64,000 nt of DNA from Anaerococcus tetradius ATCC 35098 (GCF_000159095.1 NZ_GG666296.1:165422-229421), one strand, 5' to 3'. Numbered from the stretch's first letter, positions 16,386 to 25,796 are shown. Translations and numbers: made by a program. The notes: a model not told the origin generated them from the sequence alone.

Positions 16386-18374
16386 ATGTTTACTAATAAT
16401 GATACTTTGGCAGTTAATGCTATAAGAGCTTTGTCTATAGCTCAGATTGAAAAAGCAAATAGTGGTCATCCGGGTCTTCCTATGGGAGCTGCTCCAATGG
16501 CTTATGTTTTGTATAACAAGATACTAAAGGCTAATCCTAAAAATGCTAAGTTTTTTGATAGGGATAGGTTTATCCTTTCTGCAGGTCATGGTTCATCAAT
16601 GCTTTATTCTTTGCTTCATCTTTCAGGCTATAAGCTTAGTATGGATGATCTAAAGGAATTTAGACAAATTGGTTCTCTAACTCCAGGCCATCCTGAGTTT
16701 GGACATACCGAAGGAGTTGAGGTTACTACAGGTCCTCTTGGTCAAGGTATAGCTCAAGCTGTCGGCATAGCTATTTGTGAAAAGCACATGGCGGCTCTTT
16801 ATAACAAAAATGATTTAGAAATAATTGATCATTATACCTTCGCTCTTTGTGGGGATGGGGATCTTATGGAGGGTGTCTCCTACGAGGCAATGAGCCTTGC
16901 GGGTCATCTAAAGCTTAATAAGCTAATCGTTCTTTATGATTCAAATGGAATCTGCCTAGATGGAGACCTTACAACATCATTTTCTGAAAATGTAGAAGCT
17001 AGGGTTAAGGCACAAAATTGGAATTATCTAAGGGTAGAAGATGGAAATAATCTTGATGATATTTACCAAGCTATAGAAACTGCTAAGGGATATTCTAATG
17101 CTCCAAGTCTAATAGAAGTTAAGACTGTGATAGGTTATGGCTCTGTAAATGAAGGTACAAATAAGGTTCATGGTGCACCAATCGGTTCAGAAGATTTTGC
17201 TGCTGCAAAAAAAGTTTATGGTTGGAATTATGCAGATTTTGAAATTCCAGAAGAAGTCTACCAAGTCTTTAGTGAAGGCATTGCTAAGAATGGTAGAGAA
17301 GCAAATGAGCTTTGGGATGAAAAATTAAAATCTTACAAGGAAAAGTATCCAGAAGACTACAAGGAATTAATGGCAGGAATTAATAGAGAACTTCCTGAAA
17401 ACTTCATGGATAAAGTTAGAAAATACGACTCTTCTATGAAGGCTAGCGCAACTAGGGCATCTGGTGGAGAAATCATCCAAGATTTGGCAAAAATCACTAG
17501 AAACTTCTGGGGTGGATCAGCAGATCTTTTCTCATCAAATAAGACAAATATCAAAGACTCCGAAGCCTTTAGAGATGAAAGCCCTGCTGGCAGAAATATT
17601 TGGTATGGGGTTCGTGAATTTGCCATGGGAGCAATAGGTAATGGTATTATGGCTCATGGCGGAAGCTTCCACCATGTTTCAACCTTCTTTGTATTTTCTG
17701 ATTACCTAAAAGCAGCAGTAAGACTATCAGCCCTATCAGGCCATCCTCTAACCTATGCCATGACCCACGATTCAATAGCAGTAGGAGAAGATGGACCAAC
17801 CCACGAACCAATTGAACAACTTGCCATGCTTAGAGCAATACCAAACACCATAGTCCTAAGACCAGCTGATGCAAATGAAACAAGACTTGCTTGGAAAGTT
17901 GCCCTTGAAAGCAAAACAAGCCCAGTAGTAATAGCCCTAACTCGTCAAAATGTTAAAAACTTAAAGGAAACCGAAAACTTAGATAATATTGACAAGGGTG
18001 CCTATATCATTAAGGATAGCGAAAATCCTGACCTTATCTTAATAGCAACAGGATCAGAAGTGGCTTTAGCTCTTGATACAGCAAAGGCTCTTGAAGAAGA
18101 AGGAAAGAAGATTAGAGTAGTATCAATGCCATCTATGGAACTTTTCAGAGCCCAAGATGAGGTCTACAAGAAGGAAGTCCTTCCAAAAGGAGTAAAGAAA
18201 GTATCAATCGAGATGGCGACAACTTTTGGCTGGGCAGAATGGACAGGAGCTTGTGGCCTAAATATAGGCATAGACAGGTTCGGAATTTCTGGCAAGGGAG
18301 ATTTGGTTCAAGAAGAACTCGGCTTTAGCGTTGAAGCTATAAAAGAAAAAATCGAAAATAAATTTTTCAAATAA
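16386..18374 (+). CDS. tkt: Transketolase
   Basis: Transketolase moves two-carbon units between pentose and other sugar phosphates using thiamine pyrophosphate. The 662-residue length is standard. Visible landmarks are the N-terminal GHPGLPMGAAPMAYVL, the TPP/Mg motif GDGDLMEGVSYEA near residues 156-168, the central GEDGPTHEPIEQLAMLRAIP segment with catalytic histidine, and the C-terminal transketolase domain. It appears monocistronic, with a hairpin terminator after it. Its cofactor is the product of the thiamine pathway served by the operon at 5602-10285. No transaldolase or other pentose-phosphate gene is adjacent. Confidence 0.97.
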   Translation: MFTNNDTLAVNAIRALSIAQIEKANSGHPGLPMGAAPMAYVLYNKILKANPKNAKFFDRDRFILSAGHGSSMLYSLLHLSGYKLSMDDLKEFRQIGSLTPGHPEFGHTEGVEVTTGPLGQGIAQAVGIAICEKHMAALYNKNDLEIIDHYTFALCGDGDLMEGVSYEAMSLAGHLKLNKLIVLYDSNGICLDGDLTTSFSENVEARVKAQNWNYLRVEDGNNLDDIYQAIETAKGYSNAPSLIEVKTVIGYGSVNEGTNKVHGAPIGSEDFAAAKKVYGWNYADFEIPEEVYQVFSEGIAKNGREANELWDEKLKSYKEKYPEDYKELMAGINRELPENFMDKVRKYDSSMKASATRASGGEIIQDLAKITRNFWGGSADLFSSNKTNIKDSEAFRDESPAGRNIWYGVREFAMGAIGNGIMAHGGSFHHVSTFFVFSDYLKAAVRLSALSGHPLTYAMTHDSIAVGEDGPTHEPIEQLAMLRAIPNTIVLRPADANETRLAWKVALESKTSPVVIALTRQNVKNLKETENLDNIDKGAYIIKDSENPDLILIATGSEVALALDTAKALEEEGKKIRVVSMPSMELFRAQDEVYKKEVLPKGVKKVSIEMATTFGWAEWTGACGLNIGIDRFGISGKGDLVQEELGFSVEAIKEKIENKFFK

Positions 18375-18417
18375 TAATAAATAAAGACAAGAAAAAAGCG
18401 GAAGTAAGATAATAAAC

Positions 18418-18475
18418 AAGCTGATTTCTTGAGTTGCTTATAGGACAACTTTTGAAATCAGCTTAATCTTTTTAC
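18418..18475. terminator. Terminator between convergent tkt and GntR genes
   Basis: AAGCTGATTTC (18418-18428) pairs perfectly with GAAATCAGCTT (18454-18464). An inner AGTTG/CAACT stem is present, and AATCTTTTT follows. Confidence 0.85.
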
Positions 18476-18492
18476 TGCCACATTTTATCAAG

Positions 18493-19185
18493 TTAATTAT
18501 AACTTTTGAAATAGTCTGGATATTTTTCACTTAACTCATTCATATCATCTACAAGTTCATTTATGTGATTTTTAAGTATTTTTGATGCATTTTCAGCGTC
18601 TTTATTAATCATGAACTGCAAGATTTTTTCGTGCTCGTCAATATAATTTTTTTCCCTAATATTAGCCTTTAGCCTAAGGATTCTCATCCTTACCAAGTAG
18701 GATGTATTATTTTCGATAATTGAAGGTATTTTTCTATACCCTAGCTCTTCAAAGATAAGATTATGGAATTTATTATCAAGAGCCAACAATTCTTCAAATT
18801 CTTTGGAACTGTGCAATATTTTTTCCTTTTCTATAATTTTCTTAAAAACTTCTAAGTTGTCCAAGCAATCTTTCTTGCACACTTCTATAACGGCTTTTTC
18901 CTCAAGACTTGATCTAAAAAATAAAAGCTCTTTGCTCATATCAATATCAAAATATGAAATGAAAGTTCCTATTTGAGGCTTTACATCAATAAGTAAATTT
19001 GCCCTAAGGCTTGTGAAAGCTTCTCTTACAGGAGTTCTACTCAAATTTAAAAGCTCTGAAATTTGGTTTTCACTTATCTTTTCTCCAGGTTCTAAATTTA
19101 AAAATTCTATGTTGTAAACCATGTTACGAATTACATATTCTTTTGTTTTTTCTTTGCTTTTTTTATCTAAAACTTTAAAATTCAT
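18493..19185 (-). CDS. GntR-family (FadR/FCD type) transcriptional regulator
   Basis: A 230-residue regulator with an N-terminal winged helix-turn-helix (ISENQISELLNLSRTPVREA at about residues 37-56) and an all-helical FCD ligand domain. It is divergent from the dehydrogenase and TRAP transporter operon at 19320-23198. The gap holds CTAGTATACTAG at 19281-19292, which fits the GTATAC-centred operators of this subfamily. I infer local repression of that operon, relieved by a sugar acid or similar carboxylate. The effector cannot be named. AGGAGGT lies a few bases before the ATG. Confidence 0.88.
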   Translation of the reverse strand: MNFKVLDKKSKEKTKEYVIRNMVYNIEFLNLEPGEKISENQISELLNLSRTPVREAFTSLRANLLIDVKPQIGTFISYFDIDMSKELLFFRSSLEEKAVIEVCKKDCLDNLEVFKKIIEKEKILHSSKEFEELLALDNKFHNLIFEELGYRKIPSIIENNTSYLVRMRILRLKANIREKNYIDEHEKILQFMINKDAENASKILKNHINELVDDMNELSEKYPDYFKSYN

Positions 19186-19280
19186 TTAATCACCTCCTAT
19201 ATTATATCAGATTTTAATAAAAATATATATTAAGTATTGACATTCTAAGAGGATAATGTTACCCTATAAGTACAAGCATA

Positions 19281-19292
19281 CTAGTATACTAG
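19281..19292. promoter_or_regulatory. Candidate GntR/FadR-type operator
   Basis: CTAGTATACTAG is a perfect 12-bp palindrome in the divergent gap, 27 bp before the dehydrogenase start codon. TTGACA at 19237-19242 could be a -35 box, but the best -10 (TATAAG, 19265-19270) is 22 bp away, so the exact promoter is unclear. Confidence 0.55.
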
Positions 19293-19319
19293 AATACAAG
19301 AAAAATTTTGGAGGAATTT

Positions 19320-20336
19320 ATGAAAGCTGTAAGAATTAATAAGCCTTATGATTTAGAGATTGTCGATTTAGAAGAAATTCAAATCAAGGATAATGATGAT
19401 GTGAAAATAAAAATTAAGGCTGTAGGAATTTGTGGTTCCGATATAGGAATTTACAATGGCTCAAATCCAATGGCAAAATATCCAAGGATAATAGGTCATG
19501 AAATGACTGGCGTAGTTGAGGAAGTTGGGAGTGATGTTAAGAACCTAAGTGTAGGAGATCATGTTGCTGTAGATCCAGTTATAAATTGTGGACATTGCAA
19601 AAACTGCAAGACAGGAAGGGTAAACATTTGCGAGGATCTAAAAGTTAGGGGCGTACATGTTGACGGAGGTTTCCAAGAGAAGATAGTAGTTAAAGAGCAT
19701 CAAGCCTACAAGTTAGATCCTTCTATGCCATGGAATAAGAGTGTGCTAGTTGAACCATTCTCTATAGGATTTCAAGCAAATCAAAGGGCTAAGGTTTCTG
19801 AAGGAGATGTGGTATTTGTTATGGGAGCTGGCAGTATTGGACAAACTGTTGGAAGAGTTTCTCAATATTTTGGGGCAAAGGTATTCACATCAGATATGGA
19901 CCCTAAGAAATTAGAAAGAGCCCAAAAATATGGAATGGTTGCTATAGATGCTAGAAGCGAAGATCCAGCAGAGGTTATTAAAAAATACAATAATGGAAGA
20001 TTGGCTGATGTAGTTGTAGATGCTATATGCACACCAAAAACATTTGAACAAGCTGTAAAACTTGCAGCAAGTGCTGGTACAGTAGTCAATTTAGGATTTT
20101 CTACCCAAGCTTCAGAGATTTGTTCGGTAGATATTACATCTAAGGAGCTCGATGTTGTTGGTTCAAGATTAAGCAATAGGAGATTTCCTGAAGTTATAGA
20201 GGGATATAATTCTGGACGCCTTCCTTTTGATGATTTGGTAAGCCATGAGATGAGCTTTGAAGAAGTTGAAGATGCTATAAAGATGATAATGGATAAGGAT
20301 GTTTATACTGAAAAAGTAATTTTGATGCTAGATTAA
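19320..20336 (+). CDS. Zinc-dependent medium-chain dehydrogenase (polyol/sugar-acid type)
   Basis: A 338-residue NAD(P)-dependent dehydrogenase. Catalytic zinc ligands are C38 (GICGSD) and H60-E61 (GHEMTG). The structural zinc lobe is intact in the pattern Cx2Cx2Cx7C (CGHCKNCKTGRVNIC). The Rossmann motif GAGSIG follows near residue 170. I chose the ATG at 19320 behind GGAGG; a TTG at 19308 is in frame but has no site. It resembles the threonine dehydrogenase, sorbitol dehydrogenase and RspB/L-galactonate dehydrogenase group. Placement with a TRAP transporter and a GntR regulator points to oxidation of an imported sugar acid. The substrate is unproven. Confidence 0.88.
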   Translation: MKAVRINKPYDLEIVDLEEIQIKDNDDVKIKIKAVGICGSDIGIYNGSNPMAKYPRIIGHEMTGVVEEVGSDVKNLSVGDHVAVDPVINCGHCKNCKTGRVNICEDLKVRGVHVDGGFQEKIVVKEHQAYKLDPSMPWNKSVLVEPFSIGFQANQRAKVSEGDVVFVMGAGSIGQTVGRVSQYFGAKVFTSDMDPKKLERAQKYGMVAIDARSEDPAEVIKKYNNGRLADVVVDAICTPKTFEQAVKLAASAGTVVNLGFSTQASEICSVDITSKELDVVGSRLSNRRFPEVIEGYNSGRLPFDDLVSHEMSFEEVEDAIKMIMDKDVYTEKVILMLD

Positions 20337-20352
20337 TTTAGGGGAGCGAGCA

Positions 20353-21360
20353 ATGAAAAGAAATAAAATATTGTGTTTAGCACTTGCTTTAGTATTATTA
20401 TTTTCATTCTCTTCTTGCAAAAACGATACCACAGGAAAAGGAGGACAACTTGTAAAAGTAGCTACAGTTGTCGCTCCGACACATCCTGTAAATATTGCGA
20501 TTAGAGAAGTATTTCTGCCAATGATTGAGAAAGAAACAGAAGGTAGGTATAACGTCCAATTATATGATTCTGGTAGACTTGGTGGAGAAAAACAACTTTT
20601 TGACTATACAAGGTCTGGAATTATAGAAATTACAGCTGTTGGAACTGTAATGTGGTCAGAGATAGATATGATGGCGACACCTGATTTCCCTTTTATTTTT
20701 AGAGATGTTAAGCATGCTAGGAAAGTTTATGAGGGAGAGATAGGCGATGAGATAGCAAAGTACCTAGAAGATAGAGAACCTTTAAAGTTTATGGCTTGGG
20801 CTCCTAATGGTGCAAGGGTTTTCTCATCATCAAAAGACCTTAAATCTATAGACGACTTTAAGGGACAAAAGCTAAGGATGCCTAACAATCCTATCCATGT
20901 AAAACTTGCCGAGGCCTTAGGGGCAAATGTTGTAATAATGGATATGAGCGAAGTATTTACTTCTCTTGAGCAAGGAGTTATAGAAGGCCAGGACAACCCT
21001 CTATCTACCTTTAGACAAGAAGGTTGGTATACAGTTTCTAAGGATATTTATGAAACAAATCACATGGTATCTTCGATTGAAATGTTAGGAAATAAGGAGT
21101 TTCTTGAAAGTTTGCCAGAAGAAGATAGAGCAGTTTTTGAGAAGGCTGCAAAATTAACAGCTCAAAGAGCTTGGGACATATATGAGCAGAGTATAGAAGA
21201 TGATAAGAAATTCTTGAAGGAAAAAGGAATAAATATAACTGAACCAAGCGAAGAGGACTTCAAGAAGATGAGAGAAATGGCTAAACCTGTTTATGATTAT
21301 TTATTTAATAAGTATGATTGGGCAGAAGACCTTGTCAAAAGAATTCAAGATGTGAAATAG
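20353..21360 (+). CDS. dctP: TRAP transporter substrate-binding lipoprotein (DctP family)
   Basis: A 335-residue extracytoplasmic solute receptor. The signal peptide ends in FSSC, with C22 as the probable lipid site. The DctP fold is recognisable in THPVNIAIREVFLPMIEKET, in LKSIDDFKGQKLRMPNNP (with the conserved arginine that binds the ligand carboxylate) and in SLEQGVIEGQDNPLS. It is followed directly by the small and large membrane subunits. Ligands of this family are organic acids, often sugar acids such as hexuronates or aldonates. The neighbouring dehydrogenase supports that reading. Confidence 0.92.
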   Translation: MKRNKILCLALALVLLFSFSSCKNDTTGKGGQLVKVATVVAPTHPVNIAIREVFLPMIEKETEGRYNVQLYDSGRLGGEKQLFDYTRSGIIEITAVGTVMWSEIDMMATPDFPFIFRDVKHARKVYEGEIGDEIAKYLEDREPLKFMAWAPNGARVFSSSKDLKSIDDFKGQKLRMPNNPIHVKLAEALGANVVIMDMSEVFTSLEQGVIEGQDNPLSTFRQEGWYTVSKDIYETNHMVSSIEMLGNKEFLESLPEEDRAVFEKAAKLTAQRAWDIYEQSIEDDKKFLKEKGINITEPSEEDFKKMREMAKPVYDYLFNKYDWAEDLVKRIQDVK

Positions 21361-21369
21361 GAGAAATGC

Positions 21370-21909
21370 ATGAACAATTATAAAAAGTTTTTCAAATTGA
21401 TAGATATTTTGCTAGGGATTATGATGGGAATAATGGTCGTTTTTGTTTTTCTTAATGTAGTTTTAAGGTTTGTATTTAATACGGGTCTTGCTTTTTCGGA
21501 AGAAGTTTCAAGATATACCTTTGTTTTCATGACCTTTATAGGGGCGATTGTTGCTATGAGAGAAAGCGAGCACTTATCAGTAGATATGTTGGTTAAGAGA
21601 TTTCCTAAGAAGGGGCAAATTATATCTAGCATTATTGTAAACGTTATTTCTTTGGTGATGATGGTGATTTTAATGCTTGGGTCAGTAAAAATGGTTATTC
21701 AAAGTAGTGGAGCAAGAACTGCTGTTTTGGGACTTCCTTTCTCATTTCTGTATTCAATCTGTATTTTGTCAAGTGTGTGCATAGGGATATTGGCTGTAGA
21801 GAAAATATATTTGGCTATAAAATATCCTGACAAATTTAAACTACAAGCAAGTGATTATATAGAAAAAGAATTTGAGAATAACAAGCATGATGTTAAGGAG
21901 ATAGACTAA
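21370..21909 (+). CDS. dctQ: TRAP transporter small permease subunit (DctQ family)
   Basis: A 179-residue protein with four hydrophobic helices. It contains the DctQ signature around FVFLNVVLRFVFNTGLAFSEEVSRYTFVFMTFIGA (about residues 25-60), where the arginine and glutamates are conserved. It starts 9 bp after dctP and its stop overlaps the start of the large subunit by one base, so the three genes are translationally linked. Confidence 0.92.
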   Translation: MNNYKKFFKLIDILLGIMMGIMVVFVFLNVVLRFVFNTGLAFSEEVSRYTFVFMTFIGAIVAMRESEHLSVDMLVKRFPKKGQIISSIIVNVISLVMMVILMLGSVKMVIQSSGARTAVLGLPFSFLYSICILSSVCIGILAVEKIYLAIKYPDKFKLQASDYIEKEFENNKHDVKEID

Positions 21910-23198
21910 TGACACTAATAGTATTTATAATTTCATTATTAGGATCGATGGCGATAGGTTTACCTATAGCTTTTGCTCTTATATTTAGTGGTGTAAGCAT
22001 GCTTGCTTACCTAAATGGATTTGATGTACAAATAATTTCTCAAAATATGTTTAATGGTGCTGATAGTTATTCTATGATGGCTTTGCCATTCTTCATGTTG
22101 GCTGGAGATTTGATGAATAGGGGTGGACTTACAAATAGGTTAGTAAAGGCTGCTAGTGCTTGGGTAGGACATTTTAGAGGTTGCCTTGGTTATGTAACTA
22201 TTATAGCAACCTTGTTGTTTGCAAGTATGGTTGGCTCAGCAGTAGCATCTACAGCAGCTTTGGGCGGAATCCTTATCCCTATGATGGTTAAGGCAAATTA
22301 TGACAGGGATGATGCAACAGGACTTGTAGCAGCATCAAACCTGCTTTCTCCAATCATGCCTCCTTCTGCACCAATGATTGTCCTTGGAGTTACGGCGAGT
22401 ATTCCAGTTTCTCATCTATTCTTGGCTGGCGTAGCACCTGCTGTATACATATCAGTCGGCTTAGCCATTATGTGGTTTATTGTTGCTAAGAAAAGAAACA
22501 TTAGCCCACTTGCCAAAAAGCCTTTCAAAGAGAGAATGAAGGCTACAACAGATGCTATTTGGGCTATCCTTATGCCAGTTGGAATTTTGCTTGGTCTTCA
22601 AACTGGAGCTTTCACACCAACAGAAGCTGGAGTTTTTGCTGTAGTTTATTCCCTAATAATTGGTTTATTTGTCTACAAGGAACTTTCTCCAAAAGATTTA
22701 TTAGAAGGTCTTATTGCTTCAGCAAAATCAGCTGCTACAATAATGTTTCTTGTTGCAGCATCAGCAATTTCTTCTTGGGTAATGACGGTTGCTAATATAC
22801 CTATCCTAGTGTCTAATCTACTTCATCCATTCATAGGCTCTCCTAGACTATTGATGTTAATAATCCTAGGCTTGATTCTTGTTATTGGAACAACAATGGA
22901 TGTAAACCCAACTATCCTAATACTAGCACCTGTTGTGCTACCAGTAATCAAGGAAGCAGGAATAAATGAAGTGTATTTTGGGGTTGTATTTGTAATTTCA
23001 ATAGTAATGGGACTTCTTACACCACCAGTTGGAACGGTGCTTAATGTGGCTAGTGCAGCAGGCGGGATAAGCATGGAAAGAGTTGTAAAATCAGTCTTGC
23101 CATTCTTGATGGTTGAAGTTATCATTATAATTCTTATGATAGTATTCCCACAAATTGTTATAGGTCCTTTCGAGTTATTGGCAGGAGTACAAGTCTAA
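21909..23198 (+). CDS. dctM: TRAP transporter large permease subunit (DctM family)
   Basis: A 429-residue sodium-coupled membrane transporter subunit with about twelve helices. Typical segments are LPFFMLAGDLMNRGGLTNRL, the VGSAVASTAALGGILIPMM region, SPIMPPSAPMIVLGV and LLTPPVGTVLNVASAAGG. With dctP and dctQ it makes a complete TRAP system. A strong terminator at 23212-23239 ends the operon (dehydrogenase-dctP-dctQ-dctM). Confidence 0.95.
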   Translation: MTLIVFIISLLGSMAIGLPIAFALIFSGVSMLAYLNGFDVQIISQNMFNGADSYSMMALPFFMLAGDLMNRGGLTNRLVKAASAWVGHFRGCLGYVTIIATLLFASMVGSAVASTAALGGILIPMMVKANYDRDDATGLVAASNLLSPIMPPSAPMIVLGVTASIPVSHLFLAGVAPAVYISVGLAIMWFIVAKKRNISPLAKKPFKERMKATTDAIWAILMPVGILLGLQTGAFTPTEAGVFAVVYSLIIGLFVYKELSPKDLLEGLIASAKSAATIMFLVAASAISSWVMTVANIPILVSNLLHPFIGSPRLLMLIILGLILVIGTTMDVNPTILILAPVVLPVIKEAGINEVYFGVVFVISIVMGLLTPPVGTVLNVASAAGGISMERVVKSVLPFLMVEVIIIILMIVFPQIVIGPFELLAGVQV

Positions 23199-23211
23199 TT
23201 ACTTTTCACAC

Positions 23212-23239
23212 AGACGAGTTTTCTAGCTCGTCTTTTTTT
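23212..23239 (+). terminator. Terminator of the TRAP operon
   Basis: AGACGAG (23212-23218) pairs with CTCGTCT (23227-23233), followed by a run of T to 23239. Confidence 0.9.
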
Positions 23240-23308
23240 GGATTTAAACTTAACAATAATAATATAAATGGTAAAATGGTAAGACTAGTGAAAAATTAAG
23301 GAGGTCCT

Positions 23309-23875
23309 ATGGGAAGAAGTGAGAAGTTAGGTAAGCTTTTTTTGTCTACCTTGTATCTTTCTGCCTTCACCTTTGGTGGGGGTTATGTGATAATTTCTCT
23401 TATGAAAGACACTTTCGTAGATAAGCTAGGATGGCTTAAAAAAGATGACATGCTAGATATGACAGCTATCGCCCAATCAGCTCCAGGAGCAGTAGCTGTA
23501 AATGCGGCGGTTGTAGTAGGCTACGAGCTATGCGGTATTTTAGGTATGCTTGTAGCAATCTTTGCGACAATTATTCCGCCTCTTGTAATAATTTCTACTA
23601 TTTCTATCTTCTATAAGGCCTTTATAGCAAATGCCTACATAGCAATCTTCCTAAAGGGGATGCAGGCTGGAGTTGCTGCACTAATATTAAAGGTTGTCAT
23701 AGATATGACTAGGGATTTAATAAAACTTAAATCTCTAAGCTTGATTTTGGTAATGATCCTTAGCTTTATAGCTGGATTTTTCTTTGAAGTAAATATAGTC
23801 TACATAATTTTAACTTTAATTATAATAGGCCTAATTTATTCTTTTATGAAGAAAGGGGAGAAAGATGCTTCTTAG
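23309..23875 (+). CDS. Chromate transporter family protein, N-type half
   Basis: A 188-residue membrane protein of the CHR family. The hallmark FTFGGGYVIISLMKDTFVDK lies near the N-terminus and AQSAPGAVAVNAAVVVGYELCG follows. It is one of two short homologous proteins encoded in tandem, with an 11-bp overlap. Short CHR pairs act as heterodimers in which the halves have opposite membrane orientation. The physiological substrate in anaerobes is uncertain, as chromate resistance is only one known role. Confidence 0.88.
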   Translation: MGRSEKLGKLFLSTLYLSAFTFGGGYVIISLMKDTFVDKLGWLKKDDMLDMTAIAQSAPGAVAVNAAVVVGYELCGILGMLVAIFATIIPPLVIISTISIFYKAFIANAYIAIFLKGMQAGVAALILKVVIDMTRDLIKLKSLSLILVMILSFIAGFFFEVNIVYIILTLIIIGLIYSFMKKGEKDAS

Positions 23876-24422
23876 TTTATATCTAACATTTTTCAAAATC
23901 GGACTCTTCTCCTTTGGTGGGGGCTATGCGGCCCTTCCTATTATCCAACAGGAGGTTGTAACTTTTAACTCTTGGCTAAGTCTTTCAGAATTTAACGACC
24001 TTATAACCATTAGCCAAATGACTCCGGGACCCATAGCTATTAATTCTGCAACCTTCGTAGGAACTAGGATGGCAGGACTTATGGGAGGGCTTGTAGCAAC
24101 CCTTGGTTGCCTAACACCTTCTGCCATAATAGTTGGAATTTTGGCTTATTTTTATAAGAAATACAAGGACTTAGCATCCATATCCAATGTCCTATATTTT
24201 CTAAGACCTGCCATAATTTCTATGATCCTAATAGCTGGAATTGATATACTAAGGACGGCCCTTTTTGGTCTAGGAGCCACTAATATTGTAAAAATCGACT
24301 TAAAGATGTTAGTTTTATTTCTCCTTTCCCTAATCATTATGCTTAAAAAAGATATTGACCCAATAAAGGTCATGCTAGGATCAGGTCTTATCTATCTCTT
24401 GGTAAATATCCTAGCTATCTAG
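23865..24422 (+). CDS. Chromate transporter family protein, second half
   Basis: A 185-residue partner of the preceding gene. It has the same family motifs in a second version: FSFGGGYAALPIIQQEVV near residues 13-30 and ISQMTPGPIAINSATFVGTRMAG near 50-72. Six or so hydrophobic segments are visible. The start overlaps the end of the first half, so they are cotranslated. Together they equal the size of a single fused ChrA protein. Confidence 0.88.
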   Translation: MLLSLYLTFFKIGLFSFGGGYAALPIIQQEVVTFNSWLSLSEFNDLITISQMTPGPIAINSATFVGTRMAGLMGGLVATLGCLTPSAIIVGILAYFYKKYKDLASISNVLYFLRPAIISMILIAGIDILRTALFGLGATNIVKIDLKMLVLFLLSLIIMLKKDIDPIKVMLGSGLIYLLVNILAI

Positions 24423-24445
24423 CTAGAAATAATTAGGAAAAACAT

Positions 24446-24474
24446 TTGCATTTATCCTAGTAATTCAATATAAT
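24446..24474 (+). promoter_or_regulatory. Sigma-A promoter upstream of the LarA-family gene
   Basis: TTGCAT (24446-24451), a 17-bp spacer and TATAAT (24469-24474), 47 bp before the start codon at 24522. Confidence 0.7.
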
Positions 24475-24521
24475 AAAAGAAAAGCTTTTCATGAAGAAGA
24501 GCAAATAAAAAAGGAGTTTTT

Positions 24522-25796
24522 ATGAAAATTAAATTGCCATATGGTAAAGCTTACCAAGAAACAGAAATTGATGACTCAAGAATTTTGGGAGTTCTAACAT
24601 CTCACTTAGAAGAATATCATCCTGAAGATGATCAACTAACAATTGTTAAGAAAGCAATGGAAAATCCTATCGAATCTAAAAAACTTAAAGAATTAGCAGT
24701 AGGGAAAAATAAGGTTGTAATCCTAATAAGCGATCACACCAGACCAGTTCCAAGCAGATACATCCTTCCACCAATGCTTAAAGAAATTAGAGAAGGAAAT
24801 CCGAATGCAGATATCACCTTACTAGTAGCAACAGGTTGCCATAGGGGCACAACAAAAGAAGAATTAATTTTCAAACTAGGCGAAGATATAGTAAATAATG
24901 AAAACATCTACATCCACGACTGCGATGACGAATCTATGCTAGTAACCCTTGACGAAAAACTTCCTTCAGGAGGAGATATAGTTGTAAATAAAATAGCTGC
25001 TGAAGCAGACCTTCTAGTAGCAGAAGGCTTCATTGAACCACACTTCTTTGCAGGCTTTTCCGGTGGTAGAAAATCAGTATTCCCTGGATGTTGCTCAAGA
25101 AAAACTGTAATGTACAATCACAACTCAGAATTTATCGACAGCAAATATTCCAGAACAGGAAATCTAGAAAACAACCCAATCCACAAGGATATGGTTGCAG
25201 CAGCAAGAGCCCTCGGTCTTTGCTATGTAGTAAACGTAGTAATAAACTCTGAAAAGAAAGTAATCCATGCAGTAGCAGGAGATCTCGAAAAGGCCCACGA
25301 AGCAGGAACAAGCTGGTTAAAAGATAAGGCAGGAGTGGAAAGAAAAGAAGCAGACATAGCCATAACATCAAATGGTGGCTACCCACTCGACCAAAACATC
25401 TATCAAACAGTAAAATCAATGACTGCCGCAGAAGCTACCATCAAAGATGGAGGAGTAATAATAGTTTGCTCAGAATCTGGTGATGGTACAGGAGGAGATG
25501 CCTTCTACAATGCCTTCCTAGAAGAAAGAAGTGTAGAAAAACTTTACAAGAGCTTCTTAGACAGACCAAAAATCGAAACCATACCAGACCAATGGGAATC
25601 ACAAATACTTTGTAGAATCCTACTAAAGGCAAAAGCTGTTATCTATGTATCAGACTATGACAAAAAAGTCCTAGAAGACTTCCACTTCATCCCAGTCAAA
25701 AGCCTAGACGAAGCAATGGAAAAAGCAAACGAACTAATGGGCGAAGACAGCAAAGTAACAGTAATCCCTGATGGAATAGCAGTAATAGTTAGATAA
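24522..25796 (+). CDS. larA: LarA-family nickel-pincer racemase/epimerase (lactate racemase-like)
   Basis: LarA enzymes racemise or epimerise 2-hydroxyacids with a nickel-pincer nucleotide cofactor bound covalently to a lysine. The 424-residue product carries the key residues at the expected places: D71-H-T-R-P, H107-R, H173, K184 in FSGGRK (cofactor attachment) and H200 in MYNHN (nickel ligand). It stands alone, with its own promoter and a downstream hairpin. The cofactor-making genes larB, larC and larE are not in this window. Lactate is the default substrate, but many homologues act on malate, gluconate or other 2-hydroxyacids, so specificity is open. I use the symbol for the family. Confidence 0.85.
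   Translation: MKIKLPYGKAYQETEIDDSRILGVLTSHLEEYHPEDDQLTIVKKAMENPIESKKLKELAVGKNKVVILISDHTRPVPSRYILPPMLKEIREGNPNADITLLVATGCHRGTTKEELIFKLGEDIVNNENIYIHDCDDESMLVTLDEKLPSGGDIVVNKIAAEADLLVAEGFIEPHFFAGFSGGRKSVFPGCCSRKTVMYNHNSEFIDSKYSRTGNLENNPIHKDMVAAARALGLCYVVNVVINSEKKVIHAVAGDLEKAHEAGTSWLKDKAGVERKEADIAITSNGGYPLDQNIYQTVKSMTAAEATIKDGGVIIVCSESGDGTGGDAFYNAFLEERSVEKLYKSFLDRPKIETIPDQWESQILCRILLKAKAVIYVSDYDKKVLEDFHFIPVKSLDEAMEKANELMGEDSKVTVIPDGIAVIVR

Noticed and set aside
23309-24422. Two chromate transporter frames as a split pseudogene
   Set aside because: Each half carries its own complete GGGY motif set and they overlap by 11 bp, as in known two-gene CHR pairs.
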